From: Halorubrum sp. BV1
Lineage (GTDB): Archaea; Halobacteriota; Halobacteria; Halobacteriales; Haloferacaceae
DNA length: 64,000 nucleotides
Assembly (NCBI RefSeq): GCF_000746205.1
Contig: NZ_KN050825.1
Span: 62,001 to 126,000, forward strand
Direction of reading: 5' to 3'
Shown: piece after piece, positions 15,360 through 24,265 of the stretch
Layout of the letters: each line of letters begins with the position of its first letter
Numbering within the stretch: position 1 is the first letter of the stretch
The notes under the pieces: generated by a model
Told to the model about the DNA's origin: nothing
Database searches by the model: none
What the model saw: the letters and a program-made list of their open reading frames with translations, nothing else
Made by a program: the position numbers and the translations under genes

Positions 15360-16313
15360 TTACACCGCCGCTCCCGCGACGAGCGCCTCTTCGACCGTCT
15401 CGACGAACCGGTCGGGATGCTCGACGTGCGGGAGCAGTTTGGCCCGGTCGAAGACGACGAGACGGGCGTCCGCGGCGTCGGCGAGTTCCCGTCCGTCCGC
15501 GAGGGGGCTCACCTCCGCCTCGCGGCCCCAGACGATCGTCGGCGGCGTCTCCATCGCGGCGAACGCGGCCGCCAGATCGAGGTCGCTGTTGAGGTAGCCG
15601 GCGACGAACGACGCGGGCGCGAACCGGGCGTTCTCGACGTGACTCGTCCGCCACTCGTAGTCGGTCCACTCCTCGCTCGGATTCGTCGGATCGTCGTAGC
15701 CGTGATCGGCGTTGAAATAGCGGATCGACGGCTTCGAGACGATGAGGTTGAACAGGGCGTCACCGAGCACCGGCGACCGCAACAGCTCTCGCAGCCACGA
15801 CTTCGGCGGGCTCGGCCCGGCCACCGTCGTCGGACAGACGCCGACGAATCCGCGGACCGACGCGTCCGTTGTCGGGTCGGCGGCGTCGACCGCGCGCGCC
15901 GCGTACGCCGCCGACAGCGACGAGGCGACGACGGCCGGGTCCTCGAAGTCGGCGAGGAAGTCGCGGACGAAGTCCTCGTACAGCGCCGCGGAGTACCGCA
16001 GCGGCGGGCGGTCGGACCGACCGAACCCGGGGAAGTCAGGGGCCACGACGTGATAGTCGGCCGCGAGTTCGTCGAACACCGCGCGCCACTCGCCCGACGA
16101 TCCGGCGGCGTTGACGCCGTGGAGCAGTATCAGGTCGGGGTCGTCGGGGTCGCCGGCCTCGGTGTAGGCCACGTTCATCCCGCGCCAGCGGAACGTTCCA
16201 TCGTCGCCGTCGAGCGGAGATTCCAGTTCGCCCTCGTAGCGGAGGCCGGTGTTGAGCGCGGCGAGCGCGCCGGTACCGAGGAGGAGGCCGCCGGCGAGGT
16301 TCCTGAGTTTCAT
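15360..16313 (-). CDS. Alpha/beta hydrolase with N-terminal membrane anchor
   Basis: Predicted 317-aa alpha/beta-hydrolase. Residues about 3-22 form a hydrophobic segment (LAGGLLLGTGALAALNTGL) acting as anchor or signal. Oxyanion region LILLHGVNAAGSSGEW, then VAPDFPGFGRSDRPP. The nucleophile elbow is SLSAAYAAR rather than the usual G-x-S-x-G. The catalytic His is probably in LLPHVEHPDRF. The ATG at 16313 has a TATA-like box at 16339-16345, giving a leaderless start. Substrate unknown. Confidence 0.82.
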   Translation of the reverse strand: MKLRNLAGGLLLGTGALAALNTGLRYEGELESPLDGDDGTFRWRGMNVAYTEAGDPDDPDLILLHGVNAAGSSGEWRAVFDELAADYHVVAPDFPGFGRSDRPPLRYSAALYEDFVRDFLADFEDPAVVASSLSAAYAARAVDAADPTTDASVRGFVGVCPTTVAGPSPPKSWLRELLRSPVLGDALFNLIVSKPSIRYFNADHGYDDPTNPSEEWTDYEWRTSHVENARFAPASFVAGYLNSDLDLAAAFAAMETPPTIVWGREAEVSPLADGRELADAADARLVVFDRAKLLPHVEHPDRFVETVEEALVAGAAV

Positions 16314-16379
16314 GGAAAACTGTTGGTTCGCGGGCGACTTATACCCGGTGGCCGAGCGACAGACGCGATTCGTGCGGAC

Positions 16380-17513
16380 TCACTCGGTCTCATTCCCGTC
16401 GCGCTCGGCACGCTCCACGCACGCCTCGATCGGGGCGACGACCTCGGCCGCGACGGTGTACGGGTCGGTCTCGCGCCGTCGGACGGCCTCCGATAGCGCG
16501 TCGATCCCGCCGTGCCGCTCTATCTCCCCGCTGGCGAGTGCGCCCACGTCAGCGCGGACCAGCGTCCGGATCTCCTCGGCGTAGCGCAGGCGCTTCGTCT
16601 CCTCTATCTCGCCGGACTCGCGGAGATGTCGCGCGTGTGCGTCGAACGTCGCGATCAGGTCCTCGACTCCCTCACCCGTGTTCGCGACGGTCCGGGTCAC
16701 ATCGGGCGTCCATCCGGCGGCGGTTCCGTCGCGCTCCCCGGAACCGCCCGCGTCGCCTCCCTCACCGTTGCCCTCATCGCCGTCCGGGTGGGCCGGCGCG
16801 TCGAACCCGTGGTGGCCCGTGTCCAGTCCCGCGGTCGGGCTCTCGCGTCTGTGAACCATCTCCTCTAGCTCCGCGAGGGTGCGTTCGGCCCCGTCCATAT
16901 CGGCTTTGTTGACGACGAAGACGTCGCCGATCTCCAAGATGCCCGCCTTCAGCGTCTGGATGTCGTCGCCGGAACCTGGTTGGACGAGCACGGCCACGGT
17001 GTCCGCGGTACGGACCACGTCGATCTCGTTTTGGCCGGCACCGACCGTCTCCACTATCACCACGTCCTTGCCGAAGGCGTCGAGCGCCTTCACCGCGTCC
17101 GCGGTCGCCATCGAGAGGCCGCCGAGCTGGCCGCGCGCGCTCATCGATCGGAAGAACACGTCCATGTCGCCGACGTTCGACCCCATCCGAATCCGGTCGC
17201 CGAGCACCGCGCCGCCGGTGTACGGCGAGGAGGGGTCGACCGCCACGACGCCGACCGTGTCGCCGCGGTCGCGGTAGGCGGCCGCGAGCTTGTCCACGAG
17301 CGTCGACTTGCCCGCGCCGGGCGAGCCCGTGATGCCGATCACGTCCGCGCCGCCGGTGTGTTCGTGGAGCTGCGAGACGATCCCGCGGTGGCCCGGCGAG
17401 CGGTTCTCGATGCGCGTGATGACGCGGGCGAGCGCGCGATGGCTTCCGGCGAGCAGTTCCGCGACGAGGTCGGCGTCCGCGTCGCTGAGCGCGGTGGCTG
17501 TTGACCCGTCCAT
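16380..17513 (-). CDS. meaB: Methylmalonyl-CoA mutase-associated GTPase MeaB
   Basis: Predicted 377-aa G3E-family GTPase that loads and protects adenosylcobalamin on methylmalonyl-CoA mutase. Walker A GITGSPGAGKSTLVDKL (about 60-76), VDPSSPYTGGAVLGDRIRM, VIVETVGAGQNEIDV and the guanine motif VNKAD. An acidic Gly/Asp insert of about 40 residues (about 235-275) interrupts the usual MeaB sequence. It directly follows the B12-binding mutase subunit (its ATG abuts that stop), which fits chaperone-mutase coupling. Confidence 0.93.
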   Translation of the reverse strand: MDGSTATALSDADADLVAELLAGSHRALARVITRIENRSPGHRGIVSQLHEHTGGADVIGITGSPGAGKSTLVDKLAAAYRDRGDTVGVVAVDPSSPYTGGAVLGDRIRMGSNVGDMDVFFRSMSARGQLGGLSMATADAVKALDAFGKDVVIVETVGAGQNEIDVVRTADTVAVLVQPGSGDDIQTLKAGILEIGDVFVVNKADMDGAERTLAELEEMVHRRESPTAGLDTGHHGFDAPAHPDGDEGNGEGGDAGGSGERDGTAAGWTPDVTRTVANTGEGVEDLIATFDAHARHLRESGEIEETKRLRYAEEIRTLVRADVGALASGEIERHGGIDALSEAVRRRETDPYTVAAEVVAPIEACVERAERDGNETE

Positions 17514-17933
17514 CTACGCTCGCTCCGAGACGTTGTTCCGGATGAACTCGATCGTCTCCTCCATCGGGGTTCCGGGACCGAACACCTCCGCGACGCCCAG
17601 ATCCTTGAGTTCCGCCTCGTCGTCGTCCGGGATGATCCCGCCGACCAAGACGAGCGTGTCCTCGAACGCGTCGTACTCTTTGAGCCCGTCTATCACCTTC
17701 GGGACGAGGGTGTTGTGCGCGCCCGAGAGAATGGAGATGCCGAGCACGTCGACGTCCTCTTGGACCGCCGCCTGGACGATGTCCTCCGGCGCGCGGTGGA
17801 GCCCGGAGTAGACGACCTCGAAGCCGGCGTCGCGGAACGCCCGCGCGATCACGTGTGCACCGCGGTCGTGGCCGTCGAGCCCGACCTTCGCCACCAGACA
17901 GCGGATGGCCCGCTCCTCCTGTTCGACGCTCAT
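17514..17933 (-). CDS. Methylmalonyl-CoA mutase B12-binding subunit
   Basis: Predicted 139-aa cobalamin-binding domain protein (mutase C-terminal/small subunit). The base-off motif D-x-H-x-x-G is present in KVGLDGHDRGAHV, followed by SILSGAH and VLVGGIIPDDD. It must pair with a catalytic large subunit encoded elsewhere, since none is in the window. The ATG at 17933 was chosen because the longer frame adds an unrelated basic stretch. Together with MeaB it belongs to propionyl-/methylmalonyl-CoA metabolism. Confidence 0.92.
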   Translation of the reverse strand: MSVEQEERAIRCLVAKVGLDGHDRGAHVIARAFRDAGFEVVYSGLHRAPEDIVQAAVQEDVDVLGISILSGAHNTLVPKVIDGLKEYDAFEDTLVLVGGIIPDDDEAELKDLGVAEVFGPGTPMEETIEFIRNNVSERA

Positions 17934-18059
17934 GGTCACCACTGCGTCGCGTGCCGTTTTGACTCTAACGGAAGTTCGGGACATAGCCCGGTCGCCGGCG
18001 AGCGATCGCCGCCGGCATCGACGCATTGATCGCGCGAGCGGCCCTGGCTATCACCAGAG

Positions 18060-18980
18060 ATGAGTGCAGACGACGACGGCCACCTCTCCGACGCGCGGAT
18101 CGGTCGGATCGCGCTCCGCGTGGCCGACTTCGACGAGACGGCGGCGTTCTACCGCGACGTGGTCGGGCTGGCGGTGCTGGACCGCGAGGGCGACGCGGTC
18201 GTCTTCGGCATCGGCGAGACGCCGCTTCTCCGCGTACGGCGCGCCCCGGACGTCCCGGAGCGCGCCCCGACCGACGCCGGCCTGTTCCACGCCGCGTTCC
18301 GCGTCCCGAGTCGGGCCGCGCTCGGCGAGGCGCTTTCCAGAGTGCGAGACCGGTGGCGGCTGGACGGCGCGTCCGACCACCGCGTCAGCGAGGCGCTGTA
18401 CCTCGCGGATCCCGAAGGGAACGGCGTCGAAATCTACCGCGACCGCCCGCGCGCAGAGTGGCCGACCGAGGCGGACGGTTCCGTCGCGATGACGACCGAG
18501 CCGCTCGACCTCGACGCCGTCGCCGCGGCGGCGGAAACAAGGGGCGACAGCGGGGACGCGACCCCCGCCGACGCGCCCGGAGCCGGCTCCATCCCGGTCG
18601 ACCGCGTTCCGCCCGGTACCGACGTGGGACACGTCCACCTCGAAGTCGCCTCGCTCGACGCGTTCGAGTCCGCCTACGTCGACGGACTCGGGTTCGAGGT
18701 CCGGCAGGCGGCCCCGGACGTGCGGTTCGTCGCGGCCGACGGCTACCACCACGTCGGAGCGAACACATGGCGCGGACGAACGACCCCGGCGACGGGCCGC
18801 GGGCTCGACTGGTTCGAGGTCGTGGTCCCCGACGCGGCCGCGCTGGCGGCGGTGCGCGAGAGGCTCGACGCGGTCGCGGACGCGACGACCGGCGAGACCG
18901 AGTTCGCCGTCGACGACACAGACGACGGGATCGCGCTCACCGACGTCGACGGTATCAAAGTCCGAATCCGAACCGAATGA
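18060..18980 (+). CDS. Two-domain VOC (glyoxalase/extradiol dioxygenase-like) protein
   Basis: Predicted 306-aa protein with two vicinal-oxygen-chelate repeats: IGRIALRVADFDETAAFYRDVVGL at the start and VGHVHLEVASLDAFESAYVDGLGF at about residue 180. Metal ligands look complete in the first half (FHAAFRV, NGVEIY) and similar in the second (GANTWRG, DWFEVVV). Such proteins are called CatE/catechol-2,3-dioxygenase-like, but specificity is unproven. Divergent from the mutase operon; a two-domain VOC of this size is not a typical methylmalonyl-CoA epimerase. Confidence 0.8.
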   Translation: MSADDDGHLSDARIGRIALRVADFDETAAFYRDVVGLAVLDREGDAVVFGIGETPLLRVRRAPDVPERAPTDAGLFHAAFRVPSRAALGEALSRVRDRWRLDGASDHRVSEALYLADPEGNGVEIYRDRPRAEWPTEADGSVAMTTEPLDLDAVAAAAETRGDSGDATPADAPGAGSIPVDRVPPGTDVGHVHLEVASLDAFESAYVDGLGFEVRQAAPDVRFVAADGYHHVGANTWRGRTTPATGRGLDWFEVVVPDAAALAAVRERLDAVADATTGETEFAVDDTDDGIALTDVDGIKVRIRTE

Positions 18981-19038
18981 GAAGCGGAGAAAAACACCGT
19001 TCGAGCCGCGCCCGCCGGCCGCGACGCCGCTAGTGGCG

Positions 19039-19869
19039 TTACCCGAACTTGCCGGTGATGTAGTCTTCGACGCGCTGTTCTTCCGGATCTTCGAAGATTT
19101 TGGTGGTGTCGTCGTATTCGACGAGGCGACCGCCGGTGAGGAACACGGCGGTCCTATCGGAGATCCGGGCCGCCTGCTGCATGTTGTGCGTGACGATGAT
19201 GACGGTGTACTCCTCGGCTAAGTCGTCGATGAGGTCCTCGATCTTCGAGGCGGCGACGGGGTCGAGCGCGGAGGTCGGCTCGTCCATCAGGATGACTTCC
19301 GGGTCGGGCGCGATGGCGCGGGCGATACAGAGGCGCTGTTGTTGGCCGCCCGACAGATCGAGCCCGGAGGAGTCGAGTTGGTCTTTCACCTCGTCCCACA
19401 GCGCCGCACCCTTCAGGGACTCCTCGACGCGCGCGTCGACGTCGCCGTCGAAGCCCTGGATCTCGAGGCCGTACGCGACGTTGTCGCGGATCGACTTCGG
19501 GAACGGGTTCGGCTTCTGGAACACCATGCCGATCTTCCGACGTAAGGCGACGGGGTCGACGTCGTCGTCGTACACGTTCTTGCCGCCGAACTCCACGTCG
19601 CCCTCGACCCGACAGACGTCGATCATGTCGTTCATCCGATTAATACATCGGAGGAACGTGGACTTCCCGCAGCCGGACGGGCCGATGAGAGCGGTCACCC
19701 GCTTTTCGGGGATCTGTATCGACACGTCGTCTATCGCCTGTTCGTTCCCGTAATAGACGTTCAGGTCGCGCGCGGCGACCGCAGTCGTGCCGGAAACGGC
19801 CGATCGGTCTGTCGACTCGGTCTGTACGTCGGTCGTGATGAGCGAATCGCTCGATGGTGTGTTACTCAT
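19039..19869 (-). CDS. pstB: Phosphate ABC transporter ATPase PstB
   Basis: Predicted 276-aa ABC ATPase that powers phosphate import. Walker A GPSGCGKSTFLRCINR, signature LSGGQQQRLCIARA, Walker B VILMDEPTSALDP and the switch His in VTHNMQQA. The N-terminal 30 residues are a Ser/Thr-rich extension. Last gene of pstS-pstC-pstA-pstB; it follows pstA by one base. Confidence 0.96.
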   Translation of the reverse strand: MSNTPSSDSLITTDVQTESTDRSAVSGTTAVAARDLNVYYGNEQAIDDVSIQIPEKRVTALIGPSGCGKSTFLRCINRMNDMIDVCRVEGDVEFGGKNVYDDDVDPVALRRKIGMVFQKPNPFPKSIRDNVAYGLEIQGFDGDVDARVEESLKGAALWDEVKDQLDSSGLDLSGGQQQRLCIARAIAPDPEVILMDEPTSALDPVAASKIEDLIDDLAEEYTVIIVTHNMQQAARISDRTAVFLTGGRLVEYDDTTKIFEDPEEQRVEDYITGKFG

Positions 19870-19870
19870 G

Positions 19871-21637
19871 TTAGTTCCCCCGCTCCGCGCGGTTCCGCAG
19901 CAGTATCGCCGTGCCGTTCATGCCGATGAGGATGATCAAGAGCGTGATGACGCCCGCGGCGACGACTCCGTAGCGGAAGTCGGCCTGCGGGAAACCGGCC
20001 CACGCGTATATCTGCAGCGGCATCGCGCTGAACTTGCTGAACAGGCTGTCCGGTGCGCTGAACACGGTGGTCGCCCCGCCGATCATGATGAGCGGCGCGG
20101 TCTCGCCGATCGCCCGCCCGAGCGCGAGGATCGTTCCGGTGAGGATCCCGGGGAGCGCCTCGGGCAGGACGACGTTCTTCGTCGTCTGCCACCGCGTCGC
20201 GCCCATCGCGTCCGACCCCCGACGCAGGTCGTCCGGGACAGAGCGGATCGCCTCCTGTGCGGAGATGATCGTGATCGGTAAGATGAGAAGCGATAGGGTC
20301 AACGAGGCCGTCACCGCCGTCCCGAATCCGAACCCGAGCAGGTTCGCGAACAGCCCGAGTCCGAGCAGTCCGTAGACGACGGAGGGGATCGCGGCGAGGT
20401 TCGCGATGTTGACCTGTAACAGCCGCGTCAACGACCCGACGAGCCCGCTTCCGGCCGTGTACTCCTCTAAGAATATTGAGGTGCCGACGCCGAGGACGAA
20501 CGACAACACCGCGACGAGCGCGATGATGATCACGGAGCCGACGATGGCCGGGTACAGCCCCGCCTCCGCGGGCGTCCGAGAGGGCGACTCCGTAACGAAG
20601 GAGCCATCGAGCCACGGGTCCGGCGCGGGCACGCCCCACGCCTCCACGACGAGCGCGCCGACGATCACGCCGGCGGCGATGAGGAGGGGCAGCCCGAGGC
20701 CGACCACTCCCTCACCATCATCGATCACGCGGTGGACGTACACCGCCGTCGGCACACCGGTCACGACGAGCACTATCAGCGTGGTCGGACCGGGAACGCC
20801 GAGGCCGCCCGCGAGGAAGCCGGCTGCGGTCGCGACGACGAGCGGAACGCCGCCGGCCGCGGCCGCCGCCGTCCGACTCCCGCGGCCGGCGACGACGAGC
20901 GCGCCGACCGCCGCGATCGGGACCGCGAGCGTCCAGAGGTAGATGATGAGATCCGACGGGTACGTCGCGATCACGCCGCGGAGGAACACCGCGGCGACGA
21001 CACCGACGAGTCCGACCGGGAGCGCGGCGCTCGCCGCCCGATCCGCGTCGCGCCAGCGGCCGTACGCGTACAGTCCGGCGGCCGGGAGGACGCCGAGCGT
21101 GTACGCGAGGAACCACACCAGCTCGTCGAACACCAGAAACAGGGTCCCGACGGCCAGCCCGACCGCGACGCCCCCGACGAGCCGCCCGAGCAGTCCGAAG
21201 CCGACCGCGCCGACGCGCCCCCGACTGCCGACGTACGCGAGGTACGCCGTGGTCGGCGCGGCGACGACGAAGAGGTACGCGAGCTGCCAGTTGAGTCGCG
21301 GGATCGGCGCGAGGAACGCCTCGATCGCGGTGAAAAGCGCCGCGACGGCGACGAGGCCGCCGCCGAGCGCGCCGACCGCCCGGCGGGTGACGTCGGCGTC
21401 GCCCGCGCTGTACAGACAGAAGCCGAGGAAGGGCACGACGAGCGTGAGGAAGTACGTCAACAGCCACTCCGGACTGGCGTTCGCCAGATCGAAGGCGTCG
21501 ATCGCGACGTACACCAAGAGCACGCCGAGCGCGACGAGGCCGGCGACGCTCGCGCCGAGAGAGAGGTACTCGAAGACGATCCCTCGGACCCGACTCACCT
21601 CGCCGAACCCGCCGTCGGTCGCGTTGTCCGTCGCCAT
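19871..21637 (-). CDS. pstA: Phosphate ABC transporter permease PstA with long N-terminal membrane extension
   Basis: Predicted 588-aa permease, about twice the usual PstA length. Residues from about 310 onward are the standard PstA: VGTSIFLEEYTAGSG and the EAA loop SDAMGATRWQTTKNVVLPEA that contacts PstB. The first 300 residues add about nine hydrophobic segments with short loops (SLGASVAGLVALGVLLVYVA, GVLPAAGLYAYGRW and others). No frameshift is visible, so this is one gene. The extension may be a sensing or accessory membrane domain. Its start overlaps the pstC stop by one base. Confidence 0.92.
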   Translation of the reverse strand: MATDNATDGGFGEVSRVRGIVFEYLSLGASVAGLVALGVLLVYVAIDAFDLANASPEWLLTYFLTLVVPFLGFCLYSAGDADVTRRAVGALGGGLVAVAALFTAIEAFLAPIPRLNWQLAYLFVVAAPTTAYLAYVGSRGRVGAVGFGLLGRLVGGVAVGLAVGTLFLVFDELVWFLAYTLGVLPAAGLYAYGRWRDADRAASAALPVGLVGVVAAVFLRGVIATYPSDLIIYLWTLAVPIAAVGALVVAGRGSRTAAAAAGGVPLVVATAAGFLAGGLGVPGPTTLIVLVVTGVPTAVYVHRVIDDGEGVVGLGLPLLIAAGVIVGALVVEAWGVPAPDPWLDGSFVTESPSRTPAEAGLYPAIVGSVIIIALVAVLSFVLGVGTSIFLEEYTAGSGLVGSLTRLLQVNIANLAAIPSVVYGLLGLGLFANLLGFGFGTAVTASLTLSLLILPITIISAQEAIRSVPDDLRRGSDAMGATRWQTTKNVVLPEALPGILTGTILALGRAIGETAPLIMIGGATTVFSAPDSLFSKFSAMPLQIYAWAGFPQADFRYGVVAAGVITLLIILIGMNGTAILLRNRAERGN

Positions 21638-22611
21638 CAGTACTCCTCCCGGTAGCGTTCCGCGATGATGTCACTGAGAACGTTCATTACGAGCGTCACC
21701 ACGAACAGCGTGAGTCCGAGCGCGAACATGGAGTCGTACGGGATCGTCCCGCCGGTGAGATCGCCGCCCGCGATCTGCACCATCGCGACAGTGATCGTCA
21801 TCCCCGACTCAAGCAGAATGTCCGCGGGGGTGATGTACGGAATCCCGAAGACGGCCTCACGGACGGCCGGCATCCGCGCCTGCGCGCCCATCGCGACGAC
21901 GACGATCATCGTCTCACCGATCGCCCGCGAGACGGCGAGGATGTACGAAGAGGCGATCCCGGAGATCGACGCGGGGACGACGATCCCCGTCGACACCTCG
22001 AACTTCGTCGCGCCGAGGCCGTAGCCGGCCTGTCGAAGCTCGTCCGGGACGGCGCTCATCGCGTCCTCCGAGATCGACGACACCATCGGGATGGTCATGA
22101 TCCCGACCATGATCGACGCCGACAGCGCGTTGAAGGTACTCATCTCGGGGAACAACGTCGCCTTCAGCGCCGGCGTGATGTACACCAACGCGAAGTAGCC
22201 GTACACGACCGTCGGAATGCCGGCAAGGATCTCCAAGAGCGGCTTCAGGATCGAGCGCGCGTTAGGGGTCGCGTACTCGCTGAGGTAGATCGCCGTCAGC
22301 GTTCCGACGGGAAGCGCGATGACCGCCGCCGTGATCGTCACGACGAGCGTGCCGATCAAAAGCGGGATGATGCCGAACGCCTGTCCGCCGCCGGCCGGGT
22401 TCGGGCTCCAGTTGGTGCCGGTGAGGAACTCGGCGATCGGTATCTCTTGGAAGAACACCACTGCGTCCGACAGGAGCGTCACGAAGATCGCGATCGTCGT
22501 GAGCAGGGTGGCCGCGGCACACGCGGCGAAGAGACCGCCGTACGTCCCCTCTTTCAATCGCCTGAGCCCGCTCCGCCGCTGGAGATCGGGGCTTTCGGTA
22601 CTGTCTGTCAC
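21637..22611 (-). CDS. pstC: Phosphate ABC transporter permease PstC
   Basis: Predicted 324-aa permease with about six transmembrane helices, the family element FLTGTNWSPNP, a periplasmic loop, and the coupling motif YGLGATKFEVSTGIVVPAS. Pairs with PstA. It starts 56 bp after the pstS stop. Confidence 0.95.
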   Translation of the reverse strand: MTDSTESPDLQRRSGLRRLKEGTYGGLFAACAAATLLTTIAIFVTLLSDAVVFFQEIPIAEFLTGTNWSPNPAGGGQAFGIIPLLIGTLVVTITAAVIALPVGTLTAIYLSEYATPNARSILKPLLEILAGIPTVVYGYFALVYITPALKATLFPEMSTFNALSASIMVGIMTIPMVSSISEDAMSAVPDELRQAGYGLGATKFEVSTGIVVPASISGIASSYILAVSRAIGETMIVVVAMGAQARMPAVREAVFGIPYITPADILLESGMTITVAMVQIAGGDLTGGTIPYDSMFALGLTLFVVTLVMNVLSDIIAERYREEY

Positions 22612-22667
22612 AACCAGTGGGGTATCGCACGCTGTCGTAAATCAATACACCGGTTCATGACGCGGGG

Positions 22668-23687
22668 TTAGCCCTGCGCCTGTTCGATCGCGTCTTCGAG
22701 CGTCTGCATCTGCTCTTCTTGGATCTCCTCGGTCGCGGGAACGTACCCCACGTCGCCGGCGACGAGGTCCTCGTTCGTCGTCTGCTCGACGAAGTAGCGC
22801 GCGAACTCGGCGACGTGTTCGTTGCCGAGCGAGGAGATCGACGGATAGGTGAAAAGCGGCCGCGAGAGCGGCGTGTACTCGCCGTTCGAGGCGGTTTCGA
22901 GGCTCGGCTCGACGGGACCGTCGCCGTCGTCGATCCCGAGCGCCTTGAGCTGGTCGGGGTTCTGGTAGTAGTAGGAGAAACCGAAGTAGCCGATAGCGTA
23001 CTCGCTCCCGCTCACGCCCTGAGCGATCGTGTTGTCCTGTTCTGTCGCCTGATAGTCGCTGGTATGGCCGCGCTCGCCGAGGATCGCCTCGATGAAGTAG
23101 TCGTACGTCCCGGAGGTGTCTGCGGCACCGAACCGCTCTATCTCCTCGTTCGGGAACTCGTCGCGCACCTCGTCCCACGTCTCGACGGCGTCGGCCTCCC
23201 AGATCGTCGCCAGCTCTTCGGTCGTGAGCGAATCGATCCAGTCCGCCTCGGGGTTGACGACGACGGTGAGCGCGTCCGTCGCCGCGATCAGTTCGACGTA
23301 CTCGACGCCGTTGTCCGAACACAGCTGTTCTTCTTCCGGCTTTATCGGTCGGCTCGCGTTGTTGAAGTCGGTCTCGCCGACACAGAAGAAGTTCGAGAAC
23401 CCGCCGCCGGACCCGGTGGAGCTGATGTCGATGGAGACGTCCGGGTGGTCCTCGGCGAAGTCCTCCGCGATCGCGCTCATCAGCGGGAACACGGTCGAGG
23501 AGCCGGCGATGTTGATCGATCCGGAAAGCGAGTCTGACCCGCCGTCGGATCCGTCCGACCCACCGTCACCGCCGTCTCCCGTGCTCTGCGTACAGCCCGC
23601 GAGCGCCAGCGCCCCCGCACCGGCGAGCGTCGCGAGCGATTTCCGACGAGTGATCCCCTCGGTGTCCGCGTCGTGAGTTGCTGCCAT
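22668..23687 (-). CDS. pstS: Phosphate-binding lipoprotein PstS
   Basis: Predicted 339-aa extracellular phosphate-binding protein. The signal peptide has a twin-arginine motif (TRRKSLATL) and lipobox LALAGC, so it is exported folded by Tat and lipid-anchored, as usual in haloarchaea. A Gly/Ser/Asp linker follows, then the phosphate site elements INIAGSSTVFPL, STGSGGGF and AADTSGTYDYF. The ATG at 23687 fits a TATA-like box at 23712-23717 on the minus strand. First gene of the pst operon, so phosphate control probably acts in the AT-rich region upstream. Confidence 0.95.
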   Translation of the reverse strand: MAATHDADTEGITRRKSLATLAGAGALALAGCTQSTGDGGDGGSDGSDGGSDSLSGSINIAGSSTVFPLMSAIAEDFAEDHPDVSIDISSTGSGGGFSNFFCVGETDFNNASRPIKPEEEQLCSDNGVEYVELIAATDALTVVVNPEADWIDSLTTEELATIWEADAVETWDEVRDEFPNEEIERFGAADTSGTYDYFIEAILGERGHTSDYQATEQDNTIAQGVSGSEYAIGYFGFSYYYQNPDQLKALGIDDGDGPVEPSLETASNGEYTPLSRPLFTYPSISSLGNEHVAEFARYFVEQTTNEDLVAGDVGYVPATEEIQEEQMQTLEDAIEQAQG

Positions 23688-23711
23688 CACCCGACTGTGG
23701 GCGAGTTTTGG

Positions 23712-23717
23712 TTAAGT
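23712..23717 (-). promoter_or_regulatory. TATA box for pstSCAB
   Basis: Minus-strand ACTTAA centred about 27 nt before the pstS ATG, predicting a leaderless transcript. Confidence 0.55.
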
Positions 23718-23782
23718 AGTATGCTATGAACGGTACAGGACGGACGGTACCATTTGGGTGGAATACAGACTCATGTGTGAGG

Positions 23783-23798
23783 TATATAGTGCTATATA
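23783..23798. promoter_or_regulatory. AT-rich palindrome between pstS and the divergent gene
   Basis: TATATAG-TG-CTATATA is a perfect inverted repeat in an otherwise GC-rich genome. A direct repeat ACGGTAC occurs nearby at 23730-23736 and 23744-23750. These lie upstream of the pst promoter and are candidate phosphate-response operator elements, or an extra promoter. Confidence 0.45.
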
Positions 23799-23933
23799 TC
23801 TGGTTGGTTCTGTCGGAAGCGAGACGGGAAACCGCCGGAACGGACCAGAGCACCTCGTCCGCGTCGCCGACACAGTGTCACCGCCCGGAAGCGCGGGCGT
23901 ATTTTTAAGTCCCTCCGGGCGAAGACCGGGACG

Positions 23934-24260
23934 ATGTCCCCCTCGACGAACGGGAACCGGATCGCCCTCTCGCTCTCTCGCGAGGAGGCGTGGATCGCCC
24001 ACGCCGCGCTGCTCGACGCGGGCGCGGCCGCGGTCGACGCCGGCGACGACGCCCCAGCGCAGTGTCGGCCGATCCGCCGGATCGAGCGCGACCGCGCGCT
24101 CGATGCGGACGGTGCGGTACTCCTCCGCGACGCGTTAGTCGAGTACCTCGGCGACGCGCCCGTGCGCGACCGCGCCCCGGGCCGCGCGCTGTTCCGTCGG
24201 GCCGACGACGCGATCGAGGCGACGCCGCAGTCGACTGCGCGAGGCCCCCAAGAGTTCTGA
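23934..24260 (+). CDS. Small haloarchaeal protein of unknown function
   Basis: Predicted 108-aa soluble protein, acidic and Ala/Asp/Arg-rich, with an N-terminal helix SLSREEAWIAHAALLDA. No known motif. A strong TATA-like TTTTAA at 23903-23908 is 27 nt before the ATG, so expression as a leaderless mRNA is likely. Divergent from pstS and convergent with the Fe-S oxidoreductase (5-bp gap). It resembles short conserved haloarchaeal proteins but no function is recognised. Confidence 0.75.
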   Translation: MSPSTNGNRIALSLSREEAWIAHAALLDAGAAAVDAGDDAPAQCRPIRRIERDRALDADGAVLLRDALVEYLGDAPVRDRAPGRALFRRADDAIEATPQSTARGPQEF

Positions 24261-24265
24261 GACCG

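Noticed and set aside
17514..17933. Truncated methylmalonyl-CoA mutase pseudogene
   Set aside because: Archaea normally encode the B12-binding subunit as a separate gene of this length, and its motif is intact.
20732..21655. Plus-strand frame opposite pstA
   Set aside because: Extreme Arg/Asp/Glu composition and no motif; pstA on the other strand has proper helices and an EAA loop.
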